Assembly (NCBI GenBank): GCA_003448685.1 | Contig: DLXW01000309.1 | Coordinates: forward strand, 1 to 10,762 | Length of the DNA stretch: 10,762 nucleotides | From: Cyanothece sp. UBA12306 | GTDB taxonomy: Bacteria; Cyanobacteriota; Cyanobacteriia; Cyanobacteriales; Microcystaceae | Direction: 5' to 3' | In this document: piece by piece, positions 1 to 5,728 of the stretch | How positions within the stretch are numbered: the stretch's first letter is position 1 | Layout: every line of letters begins with the position of its first letter | The notes under the pieces: generated by a model | What the model was told of the DNA's origin: nothing | Seen by the model: the letters and a program-made list of their open reading frames with translations, nothing else | Database searches by the model: none | Program-made: the position numbers and the translations under genes

Positions 1-1
1 A

Positions 2-328
2 CCAGACGATCTACCTTCCTTAGAACAATCCCGTGAATTACAATGGGAGTTCGATGAAGTAGTAAAAAAATACTTCTATGACGCTTGCGATCGCCTAACT
101 CAAAAACTGCTATCTCGATGTGGATGGGATGTAATTAATGATTTTAAGGGATTAACTCTAATTATTATTTGCCCCAATAATGGAGTTAATTGGCATATAT
201 TGCGCCATTTAGCGACTTTTTCCGATTATTTGGAACAATGGCCCGGACTAGCCAAAATTCGCATTTATCCTCCCCCAGGAACAGGAAGTGTGATGGAAAT
301 TTCAGTAGCACAATCTTTTGGCTATTAA
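2..328 (+). CDS. 3' end of an unrecognised gene (partial)
   Basis: An open frame runs in from the left edge and ends at TAA 326-328, giving the last 108 residues of a protein whose start is outside the window. I do not recognise the family. The visible part looks like a compact soluble domain: a charged helix (SLEQSRELQWEFDEVVKKY), a short hydrophobic strand (LTLIIICP), and a Pro/Gly-rich stretch (IRIYPPPGTGS) near the end. No membrane segment is visible. It contains a GCGATCGC site typical of cyanobacteria. It converges on the DAHP synthase gene, with 65 bp between the two stop codons. The reading frame is clear; the function is unknown. Confidence 0.75.
   Translation, partial: PDDLPSLEQSRELQWEFDEVVKKYFYDACDRLTQKLLSRCGWDVINDFKGLTLIIICPNNGVNWHILRHLATFSDYLEQWPGLAKIRIYPPPGTGSVMEISVAQSFGY
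87..94. repeat. HIP1 octamer (one of four in the window)
   Basis: GCGATCGC, the highly iterated palindrome of many cyanobacterial genomes. Further copies lie at 572-579, 3834-3841 and 5315-5322, all inside coding regions. It is useful mainly as a taxonomic marker. Confidence 0.9.
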
Positions 329-342
329 TTAGGGAATTAGGG
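327..342 (+). repeat. Two tandem copies of AATTAGGG
   Basis: AATTAGGG occurs twice in direct tandem. The first copy overlaps the stop codon of the upstream gene. The copies form part of the left arm of the inverted repeat that follows, and resemble the short tandem repeats common in cyanobacterial intergenic DNA. Confidence 0.6.
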
Positions 343-392
343 AAGAGGAAAAAGAGAACGAAGTCTCATTTTTTTCCATTCCCCACTTCCCA
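331..392. terminator. Bidirectional terminator-like inverted repeat between convergent genes
   Basis: The core is GGAAAAAGAGA (347-357), a 6-nt loop, then TCTC, AT and a T-run followed by CC (364-377), so the stem pairs GAGA with TCTC and the A-run with the T-run. Flanking purine-rich (GGGAATTAGGGAAG) and pyrimidine-rich (CCCCACTTCCC) arms extend the imperfect pairing outward. Both strands carry a T-run after the GAGA/TCTC stem. It could therefore end the upstream gene on plus and the DAHP synthase transcript on minus. The stem is AU-rich, so its strength is uncertain. Confidence 0.55.
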
Positions 393-393
393 T

Positions 394-1245
394 TCAAGCT
401 GCCATCAAAGAAGCTATCGGTGGTAAGATACAGCGTCCAACTGCTTGAGCGATTGGTTCTAAATTATGGACTAAATTCACCATTTCTTCTAAGGAAAGAG
501 CTTTCGCAGCATCAGAAACCGATTTTTCTGGTTGAGGATGGCATTCAATAATTAAACCATCGGCTCCCGCTGCGATCGCTGCTTTAGCCAAGGGAGCAAT
601 TAATTCTCTTCTTCCAGCAGCATGGGACGGATCAACAATCACAGGTAAACAGGTAAGCTGTTTAAGAGCCACCACTGCACCTAAATCTAGAACATTGCGG
701 GTATAGTCATCAAAACTACGGATGCCTCGCTCACACAAAACTACCTGAGAATTTCCCTGAGCCAAGATATATTCTGCCGCACAAATAAATTCCTCAAGGG
801 TAGCAGCCAAACCACGCTTGAGGAGGATGGGTTTATTAACTTTTCCTAAGGCTTTGAGTAAATCAAAATTTTGCATATTACGGCTACCCACTTGTAGCAT
901 ATCGGCATGGAGAGCCACAGCCTCTATCTGTTCTATAGTCATCACTTCAGTTACCACGGGTATTGAGTAACGTCGTTTAATATCTGAAAGTATTTTCAGT
1001 CCTTCGAGTCCTAGTCCTTGGAAAGAATAGGGAGAGGTTCTTGGTTTAAAAGCTCCTCCGCGCAATGCTTGAACCGGTGCTAGGCGTAAACGAGATGCAA
1101 CCGCTTCCATTTGTTCTAAACTTTCTACTGCACACGGACCACCAATAATAACGATTTCTTGACTTCCAAAGATAATTCGATCATTTAAAGAAACTGGGGT
1201 AATTGCTTCGGGATGGGATTTTAAAGCGAGTTTAGCGTTGAACAT
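394..1245 (-). CDS. aroF: 3-deoxy-7-phosphoheptulonate (DAHP) synthase, class I-beta, core-only
   Basis: Condenses phosphoenolpyruvate and erythrose 4-phosphate, the first step of the shikimate pathway to Phe, Tyr, Trp and chorismate; a cytosolic TIM barrel. Family marks are GGPCAVES (35-42), RGGAFKPRTSPYSFQG (62-77), TEV (99-101), QVGSRNMQN (118-126), LLKRG (141-145), the VDPSHAAGRR segment (204-213) and ECHPQPEKS (234-242). The likely metal ligands Cys38, His208, Glu234 and Asp245 are present. At 283 aa the protein is the barrel plus about 25 N-terminal residues: the ferredoxin-like domain of longer bacterial I-beta enzymes is absent, as are ACT and chorismate mutase domains, so no allosteric module is visible. 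The start is supported by AAGGAAG eight bases before ATG. KDO-8-phosphate synthase is related, but the KPRTS motif favours DAHP synthase. Expression is probably controlled by the attenuator upstream. Confidence 0.93.
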   Translation of the reverse strand: MFNAKLALKSHPEAITPVSLNDRIIFGSQEIVIIGGPCAVESLEQMEAVASRLRLAPVQALRGGAFKPRTSPYSFQGLGLEGLKILSDIKRRYSIPVVTEVMTIEQIEAVALHADMLQVGSRNMQNFDLLKALGKVNKPILLKRGLAATLEEFICAAEYILAQGNSQVVLCERGIRSFDDYTRNVLDLGAVVALKQLTCLPVIVDPSHAAGRRELIAPLAKAAIAAGADGLIIECHPQPEKSVSDAAKALSLEEMVNLVHNLEPIAQAVGRCILPPIASLMAA

Positions 1246-1286
1246 GGCGATAACTTCCTTTGTTTGTTGAATGGGAGATAAACGTT

Positions 1287-1326
1287 AAAAACCCCGGAAC
1301 CTTATAAGTAAGTGTTCCGGGGTTTT
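1287..1326 (-). terminator. Intrinsic terminator in the aroF leader (attenuator)
   Basis: In minus-strand sense AAAACCCCGGAAC (1326-1314) pairs perfectly over 13 bp with GTTCCGGGGTTTT (1300-1288), with a 13-nt loop. The transcript ends in TTTTT (1291-1287). It lies downstream of the leader ORF and 41 nt before aroF, so it should stop transcription before the gene unless the 5' arm is captured by another pairing. No plus-strand gene ends near it, so it is not an ordinary end-of-gene terminator. Confidence 0.88.
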
Positions 1327-1380
1327 AGATAGCCTGAAAAAGCGACTCAGCTTAAATTAACCGGAACCTCCATGGTTGCC
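1314..1380 (-). promoter_or_regulatory. Alternative leader pairings: pause hairpin and antiterminator
   Basis: Arm 2 (GGTTCCGG, 1368-1361, codons 19-21 of the leader ORF) has two possible partners. Arm 1 (GGCAACC, 1380-1374) pairs with GGTTCC around a 5-nt loop with one bulged C. Alternatively GTTCCGG (1367-1361) pairs perfectly with CCGGAAC (1320-1314), the 5' arm of the terminator, and extends by about three pairs past a bulged A. The 2:3 pairing excludes the 3:4 terminator stem. Arm 2 and the terminator 3' arm share the octamer GGTTCCGG, as expected of competing arms. Confidence 0.75.
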
Positions 1381-1423
1381 AGGTAAAATAAAAGCTATAA
1401 AACCAATTCTGAAACGGGATCAT
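1352..1423 (-). CDS. Aromatic-rich leader peptide (Phe/Tyr/Trp attenuator peptide)
   Basis: A 23-codon ORF, ATG 1423-1421 to TAA 1354-1352. Aromatic residues are Phe 4, 8, 11, 13 and 20, Tyr 9 and 12, and Trp 7, 15 and 18: 10 of 23. Codons 7-13 read W-F-Y-S-F-Y-F, so all three products of the pathway are represented. An in-frame TAG eight codons upstream, with no alternative start between, fixes ATG as the start. The Shine-Dalgarno signal is weak, which is common in cyanobacteria. Ribosomes held at the aromatic codons would leave the segment around codons 19-21 free to form the antiterminator; ribosomes reaching the stop would cover it. The peptide itself probably has no other role. Confidence 0.82.
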   Translation of the reverse strand: MIPFQNWFYSFYFTWQPWRFRLI

Positions 1424-1519
1424 GTCGCTGTTTGTGTTTAAAGTCTACAAAGATTTGGTCTATGTAGTTTGGTTAACTACAGATTGCCTAGAATTAAGCA
1501 TTTTTTCCCAGCGATTATT

Positions 1520-1548
1520 ATAATAACACAATTAAAACTGCTTGTCAA
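1520..1548 (-). promoter_or_regulatory. Promoter of the aroF leader
   Basis: In minus-strand sense a perfect TTGACA (1548-1543) is followed after 17 bp by TATTAT (1525-1520); TATAAT overlaps it three bases further on. Transcription should start near 1513-1511, about 90 nt before the leader peptide start codon. Confidence 0.8.
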
Positions 1549-1630
1549 GTTTAAAGAAATTTTCACTCTACCCCATTTCCTTAAAACAAGCGATGAGCTA
1601 GTATTGATTTATTAACTCGAGTAATTATTG

Positions 1631-1637
1631 AAGGAGG
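1631..1637 (+). promoter_or_regulatory. Strong ribosome binding site AAGGAGG that decides the STAS gene start
   Basis: AAGGAGG is a full anti-16S match. The in-frame TTG at 1628 lies immediately before it, so that codon cannot use it. The next in-frame candidate at useful spacing is ATT 1643-1645, five bases downstream; in-frame GTG 1667 is far away. Confidence 0.7.
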
Positions 1638-1642
1638 GAGCT

Positions 1643-2017
1643 ATTCCTGATCAACTCAACCTGACCGTGAGTTTGCGGGGAACTCATGAAGTCAAGGGAA
1701 ACTATCAAATATTTCGCCTAACTGGCCTCTTAGACGCTTTTTCTGAGCCGACCCTGCGCAAGGTTATTGGTGATTATATAAGTGAAGGGCCAGCAGATAT
1801 TATTTTAGTCCTGTCTCAAATTGATTTTATCGATAGTTCTGGACTAGGGGCTTTAGTCCAGTTAGTCAAAAAAGCTCAGGAATGTGGCGGCAGCTTGCAA
1901 GTGGTTACTAACCCCAGAGTAACCCAAACCGTGAAGTTAGTTCGCTTAGAAAAGTTCTTGTCTCTACAAGATTCGTTAGAAAACGCAGAAAAGTCCCTTA
2001 AAAAACCCAAAAAATAG
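1643..2017 (+). CDS. STAS-domain protein (anti-sigma factor antagonist family)
   Basis: A single small STAS domain of about 124 aa. The family is known for SpoIIAA-like proteins that bind and release anti-sigma factors or other partners in a phosphorylation-dependent way. Visible features are the opening strands (LNLTVSLRG, then FRLTGLLDAFSEP), the hydrophobic strand IILVLSQIDFIDSSGLGALV with the DSSG motif that carries the phosphorylatable Ser, and the C-terminal TVKLVRLEKFLSL. A Lys-rich tail ends the protein. No kinase or phosphatase partner is encoded nearby, so its target is unknown. Start choice: no ATG is available; ATT 1643 fits the perfect AAGGAGG. TTG 1628 (129 aa) and GTG 1667 are alternatives. 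mrnC follows 33 bases after the stop codon and may be co-transcribed. Confidence 0.85.
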   Translation: MPDQLNLTVSLRGTHEVKGNYQIFRLTGLLDAFSEPTLRKVIGDYISEGPADIILVLSQIDFIDSSGLGALVQLVKKAQECGGSLQVVTNPRVTQTVKLVRLEKFLSLQDSLENAEKSLKKPKK

Positions 2018-2050
2018 TTGACCTTACCTGGAGGTTAACTATTTTGTGAC

Positions 2051-2557
2051 TTGGGGTTAAATAAACCCATTAACGGTGTGAATTTATCTAATTCTGATTC
2101 AAATCCCTCCCAACCTTTGATCAATATCAATTTGCCCGATCCTGGGGGTATGCTTCAATGTGTCGGATTAGATGCGAAAAGAAGCTCCTTACTTGGACAG
2201 TTATCTCCAGCTTTTTTAGCTTATTTAGGTGATGCTGTTTACGAACTCTATATTCGTACCTATTATCTCTTACCCCCTCGGCGATTGGTTGATTATCATA
2301 ATCAAGTAGTATCTTTTGTACGAGCAGAGACTCAAGCGGATTTGTTAGAGAAACTTAAACCTTATTTAACCGATACTGAAAAGGAAATTGTGCGGCGAGG
2401 TCGTAATGCGGCTACTGGGAAACCTCGGCGTTTATCCCCAGAAGTTTATCAAAAAGCCACCAGTTTAGAAACTTTAATTGGTTATCTTTATCTCAACAAT
2501 CAGATGCGTTTAAACCAATTATTAGAAAAGTTAAATTTAGCTGAAAATTTTTATTAA
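2051..2557 (+). CDS. mrnC: Mini-ribonuclease III
   Basis: An RNase III catalytic domain without the double-stranded RNA-binding domain. The family processes structured RNAs; in Bacillus subtilis it matures 23S rRNA. Marks are QLSPAFLAYLGDAVYELYIR (50-69), with the catalytic Asp61 and Glu65 of the GDAVYE segment, VRRGRNAATG (114-123), and SLETLIGYLYL (138-148) with the second acidic site Glu140. The start is uncertain. TTG 2051 gives 168 aa but sits 16 bases after the best Shine-Dalgarno (TGGAGG, 2029-2034). ATG 2150 would give 135 aa, close to the usual family length, and would drop a low-complexity Asn/Pro/Ser-rich N-terminus. The catalytic domain is intact either way. The neighbouring rlmB also acts on 23S rRNA, a pairing known in other bacteria. 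Confidence 0.9.
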   Translation: MGLNKPINGVNLSNSDSNPSQPLININLPDPGGMLQCVGLDAKRSSLLGQLSPAFLAYLGDAVYELYIRTYYLLPPRRLVDYHNQVVSFVRAETQADLLEKLKPYLTDTEKEIVRRGRNAATGKPRRLSPEVYQKATSLETLIGYLYLNNQMRLNQLLEKLNLAENFY

Positions 2558-2653
2558 TATAAAAGGGCGAATCAATCACAAATCTTTGCAAAAACCTAGC
2601 ATTTTTCTCGATAATAAACTGATTTTTGACAAAAAACAGTAACCGATCAATTG

Positions 2654-2682
2654 TTGATTATTTATCCACTCTTAGATATAAA
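2654..2682 (+). promoter_or_regulatory. Candidate promoter for rlmB
   Basis: TTGATT (2654-2659), a 17-bp spacer, then TATAAA (2677-2682). Transcription would begin near 2690 and carry the GC-rich hairpin at 2707-2728 in the untranslated region of rlmB. No experimental support. Confidence 0.5.
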
Positions 2683-2700
2683 CAATTAAGCTTATTCTAG

Positions 2701-2740
2701 GGTAATCCCCGCCCGTTTCACGGCGGGGAGGATGTCAAGG
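2701..2740 (+). repeat. Isolated IS200/IS605-type right-end hairpin
   Basis: AATCCCCGCC (2704-2713) pairs through CCCCGCC with GGCGGGG (2722-2728) over 7 perfect bp, followed by AGGATGTCAAGG. The layout AATCCCC, stem, GGGGAG, GTCAA is the same as at the right end of the tnpB element in this window (7102-7146). It is GC-rich in an otherwise AT-rich gap. No tnpB or tnpA remnant is visible beside it, so it is a solo end or a small non-autonomous element. There is no T-run, so it is a poor terminator. Confidence 0.55.
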
Positions 2741-2797
2741 TCTTTTGTATATCGTAAACTTAAAATTGTTCAAAATTAAAATAGGACTTCTACACTT

Positions 2798-3697
2798 ATG
2801 ACTGAAAAACCTCGCAGGGTTTCCTCATCTAGTCGGCGTAAGTCTGGCCAACCAAATATTCACAAGAGAAAACCTTCACCACCGATCATTACCGCAAAAA
2901 CATCTACAGTCACACAATCAGCTGCAACAGAAGAGGAAAATAATGATCTAATTTACGGTTGTCATTCTGTACTGGCTGCACTAGAAAGTAATCGCCAATT
3001 AAATCGCATTTGGATCACCGCTAAACTTCACTACGATTCTCGCTTTCATTCTCTAATCCAAACGGCTAAATCTAAAGGAACAGTCATCGATGAAGTCAAT
3101 CTTCAACGCTTAAGTCAAATTACTCATGGAGGTAATCATCAAGGCATTGCCGCCCAAATTGCCCCCTATATTTATCAAGAGTTAGAGGATTTAATCAAGA
3201 AAGCTAAAGCCAATAATGATGAACCTGTGATTGTTATTGCTGATGGTATTGTTGATCCCCACAATTTAGGGGCAATTATCCGTACTGCTGAAGCTTTAGG
3301 AACTCAAGGGTTAATCATCCCCCAAAGACGCGCTACGGGAATTACTTCTACTGTAACCAAAGTGGCTACAGGAGCTTTGGAATCTTTTCCTGTAGCTAGG
3401 GTGGTCAATCTTAGTCGAGCTTTAGAAACCTTAAAAGAAGCTGGATTTTGGATTTATGGTCTGACTGCGGGGGGAGGTAAGCTCTTACATGATATGGAAC
3501 TTAGAGGTGCGATCGGCTTAGTTATTGGTTCAGAGGGAAGTGGGTTAAGTTTATTAACTCAAAAATGTTGTGATCAATTGCTCTCTATTCCTTTAACCGG
3601 AAAAACTCCTAGTTTAAATGCTTCAGTAGCTTCGGCTATTGCTTTATATGAAGTTTATCGTCAACGTTGGTCAGATAAGCTTCATTTGGAAATTTAG
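2798..3697 (+). CDS. rlmB: 23S rRNA (guanosine-2'-O-)-methyltransferase, SpoU/TrmH family
   Basis: Transfers a methyl group from S-adenosylmethionine to a ribose 2'-OH; RlmB of this family modifies a guanosine in the peptidyl-transferase region of 23S rRNA. Order of parts: a basic, low-complexity N-terminus (1-50); a substrate-binding domain beginning [11 protein letters not shown] (52-62) with [11 protein letters not shown] (109-119); then the knotted SPOUT domain. SpoU motif 1 is [11 protein letters not shown] (153-163), motif 2 IGSEGSGL (243-250) and motif 3 [14 protein letters not shown] (272-285). All three are intact. At 299 aa it is longer than the enterobacterial protein only because of the N-terminal tail. 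It starts at a clear ATG. It lies downstream of mrnC but is separated by 240 bp with its own likely promoter. Assignment to RlmB over other SpoU members rests on overall similarity. Confidence 0.92.
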   Translation: MTEKPRRVSSSSRRKSGQPNIHKRKPSPPIITAKTSTVTQSAATEEENNDLIYGCHSVLAALESNRQLNRIWITAKLHYDSRFHSLIQTAKSKGTVIDEVNLQRLSQITHGGNHQGIAAQIAPYIYQELEDLIKKAKANNDEPVIVIADGIVDPHNLGAIIRTAEALGTQGLIIPQRRATGITSTVTKVATGALESFPVARVVNLSRALETLKEAGFWIYGLTAGGGKLLHDMELRGAIGLVIGSEGSGLSLLTQKCCDQLLSIPLTGKTPSLNASVASAIALYEVYRQRWSDKLHLEI

Positions 3698-3778
3698 GTA
3701 ACAATATTCTTGACACTTAATAGTTTAAAATGGGAAAAGATTAGAATTAAAAACTAAGATAAGCAGACCTTCATCAAG

Positions 3779-4900
3779 ATGAATTTAGCTAGAATCTGGG
3801 TTATTGCTACTAATGGCTTTAGAGAAGTGATCCGCGATCGCATTCTTTACGTGATCGCTTTTTTCGCGATTCTTCTAGTGTTTGCTGTACGCTTACTCCC
3901 AGAAATTTCCGTCGGTGCAGATGCTAAAATTATTCTAGATTTAGGGTTAGCAGCTATGTCCCTCTTGGGAGCTGTTGTTGCCATTTTTGTCGGTACGGGA
4001 TTAATTAATAAAGAAATTGAAAAAAGAACTGTTCTTGTTTTGATTCCTAAACCCATCAGTCGCGCTGAATTAATTATTGGCAAGCATTTAGGATTATCTG
4101 GGGTTTTAGGGTCGATGGTTGTGATTATGACCGTAATCTATTTCGCCCTAATTAGTTGGTCTAAGATTAAATTTTCAGTTGTTAGTTTATTAGTTTCCCA
4201 ACTGTATTTGTTTTTAGAACTAGCACTATTAACTGCAATAGCTATTGTTTTTGGAGTTTTTACCAGTTCTATTTTAGCTACTCTCTTGAGTTTTGGTGTC
4301 TACCTCATGGGCCATGTGAGTAGTGATTTATTAGCATTAGTCAATGATTTTCTGGATTTATCTAAAATTGAAGCACAAAAAGAAGAAATATTTTTAGAAA
4401 CTATTGCTGTAGAAGATATATGTTTGTCAGCAATTTCTATGATTGAGTCCAAGGCCAAAGAACAAGGATTAGACTTGATTGTAGATATTGGAAGTAATGT
4501 GGATTTTTGTACGGTAGATCAGCGTCGTATTAAACAAATTTTACTAAATTTACTGTCTAATGCCATTAAATTTACAGAAAAAGGTTCAGTCACTCTGAAA
4601 GTCAAAAGTAATCTAGAACTTCTCAGTTTTTGTGTTATTGATACAGGAATCGGTATTAAAAAAGATGATCAAGAAAAACTATTTCAAGCTTTTCAACAGA
4701 TTCAAAATCACTTAAGTCGTAAACATAAAGGCACAGGTTTAGGATTAATTTTGTCAAGAAAATTAGCTCAACTTCATGGAGGGGATCTTACTTTAACCTC
4801 AGAAATAGGAAAAGGAAGTTGTTTCACCCTTCATTTACCTATCAAACCAAAAAACAAGAACCAGGAAACAGAAAATACTCAAACAATAAATTATGATTAA
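3779..4900 (+). CDS. Chimeric ORF: ABC-2-type permease N-half fused to histidine-kinase C-half
   Basis: Residues 1 to about 180 look like a cyanobacterial ABC-2-type permease. They begin MNLARIWVIATNGFREVIRD, carry about five membrane segments (roughly 22-40, 55-77, 104-127, 133-157, 160-178), and contain the cytoplasmic segment NKEIEKRTVLVLIPKPISRAE (77-97). From about 183 the sequence is the back half of a histidine kinase: LLALVNDFLDLSKIEA (184-199) is the end of the dimerisation helices. The ATPase domain follows, with the N box (LLNLLSNAIKF, 255-265), G1 box DTGIGI (288-293), LFQAF (301-305) and G2 box GTGLGL (318-323). The phospho-accepting His box is absent, and the permease lacks its usual second half. 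A deletion joining two genes is the simplest reading. The stop overlaps the larE start by 8 nt. Whether a stable protein is made is unknown. Confidence 0.8.
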   Translation: MNLARIWVIATNGFREVIRDRILYVIAFFAILLVFAVRLLPEISVGADAKIILDLGLAAMSLLGAVVAIFVGTGLINKEIEKRTVLVLIPKPISRAELIIGKHLGLSGVLGSMVVIMTVIYFALISWSKIKFSVVSLLVSQLYLFLELALLTAIAIVFGVFTSSILATLLSFGVYLMGHVSSDLLALVNDFLDLSKIEAQKEEIFLETIAVEDICLSAISMIESKAKEQGLDLIVDIGSNVDFCTVDQRRIKQILLNLLSNAIKFTEKGSVTLKVKSNLELLSFCVIDTGIGIKKDDQEKLFQAFQQIQNHLSRKHKGTGLGLILSRKLAQLHGGDLTLTSEIGKGSCFTLHLPIKPKNKNQETENTQTINYD

Positions 4901-5714
4901 ACAAAAACTAACCCAATTGAAAACCCTTTTTACAAAAATGGAAAGGGCATTAATTGCTTATTCAGGAGGAGTAGATAGTACCTTAGTTGCTAAAATTGCT
5001 TACGATGTTTTAGGTGATCAAGCTTTAGCGATCACCGCAGTTTCTCCCTCTTTATTACCTGAAGAATTAGAAGATGCAAAAATTCAAGCAGCTACCATTG
5101 GTATTGTTCACGAGTGGGTAGAAACTCATGAAATGAACAACCCCAATTACACCAGTAACCCCGTCAATCGTTGCTATTTCTGTAAAAGTGAACTCCATAA
5201 CACCCTTAAACCCTTAGCCCTAGCCAGAGGGTATCCTTATGTGATAGATGGGGTTAACGCCGATGACTTGCAAGATTATCGGCCAGGCATTCAAGCAGCT
5301 AAAGAACGGGGAGTGCGATCGCCTTTAGCAGAAGTTGGCATCACCAAAGCTGAAGTCCGTCAATTATCCCAAGAATTAGGACTTCCTTGGTGGAATAAAC
5401 CGGCCCAACCTTGCTTAAGTTCCCGTTTTCCCTACGGAGAAGAAATTACTGTGAGCAAACTACAAAGGGTAGGAAGGGCAGAAGTTTATTTACAAAAGTT
5501 AGGCTATAACAATCTCAGGGTTCGATCTGAGGGTGATACTGCTAAAATTGAGCTTCCTCCCCACCAAATCAAAGAATTTGTCCTCAAAGCCAATTTATCT
5601 GAATTGGTGGCTCAATTTCAAAGGTTTGGTTTTATTTATGTCACCCTTGATCTAGAAGGTTATCGTAGTGGTAAATTAAATCAAGTTCTAAGTCAGGGAT
5701 CGGTAGTCAATTAA
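4893..5714 (+). CDS. larE: ATP-dependent sulfur transferase LarE (three-cysteine type)
   Basis: A PP-loop enzyme that adenylylates the pyridinium dicarboxylate precursor and inserts sulfur to build the nickel-pincer nucleotide cofactor of lactate racemase and related enzymes; LarB and LarC act before and after it but are not in this window. The PP-loop SGGVDST is at 24-30. NADDLQDYRPG (122-132), NKPAQPCLSSRFPYG (168-182) and VTLDLEGYRSGKLN near the end match LarE. Cys174 corresponds to the sacrificial Cys of the Lactobacillus enzyme. Cys94 and Cys97 (NRCYFCK) add a CxxC, the set associated with LarE forms that hold a [4Fe-4S] cluster. Length 273 aa is normal. Its ATG overlaps the preceding chimeric ORF by 8 nt, so translation may be coupled. 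A tRNA or NAD-synthesis PP-loop enzyme is less likely given the PCLSSR segment. Confidence 0.92.
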   Translation: MIKQKLTQLKTLFTKMERALIAYSGGVDSTLVAKIAYDVLGDQALAITAVSPSLLPEELEDAKIQAATIGIVHEWVETHEMNNPNYTSNPVNRCYFCKSELHNTLKPLALARGYPYVIDGVNADDLQDYRPGIQAAKERGVRSPLAEVGITKAEVRQLSQELGLPWWNKPAQPCLSSRFPYGEEITVSKLQRVGRAEVYLQKLGYNNLRVRSEGDTAKIELPPHQIKEFVLKANLSELVAQFQRFGFIYVTLDLEGYRSGKLNQVLSQGSVVN

Positions 5715-5728
5715 GGATAAACTATCTT

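Larger units (their letters stand above)
1246..1512 (-). promoter_or_regulatory. Attenuator leader RNA of the DAHP synthase gene
   Basis: This is the predicted 5' leader, about 267 nt from the inferred start near 1512 to the aroF start codon. In transcription order it holds a small hairpin (TGTAGTT/AACTACA, 1481-1463), a leader ORF rich in aromatic codons (1423-1352), competing RNA arms and an intrinsic terminator (1326-1287). Then come 41 nt with the aroF ribosome site. The arrangement is that of classical ribosome-mediated attenuation. It accounts for most of the 382-bp stretch between aroF and the next gene. The remaining part, 1549-1627, shows no convincing plus-strand promoter. Confidence 0.8.

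Noticed and set aside
190..426. Plus-strand open frame of 78 codons at the left end
   Set aside because: It lies out of frame over the partial gene 2-328 and runs through the terminator-like repeat into the aroF 3' end; low-complexity product with no family marks.
1463..1501. Thirteen-codon ORF at the very start of the aroF leader (ATG at 1501-1499)
   Set aside because: It lies about 12 nt from the predicted transcription start, has no aromatic codons, and overlaps a small hairpin; nothing supports translation.
1246..1512. T-box or small-molecule riboswitch as explanation of the aroF leader
   Set aside because: No T-box consensus bulge or other known aptamer is recognisable, whereas the aromatic codons and competing arms are explained by translation-coupled attenuation.
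3710..3738. TTGACA at 3710-3715 as promoter of the chimeric permease-kinase ORF
   Set aside because: No -10 element at acceptable spacing: TAAAAT is only 10 bp away and TAGAAT is 26 bp away.
3847..4083. Minus-strand open frame within the permease half
   Set aside because: A shadow of the coding strand with no start signals or recognisable domain.
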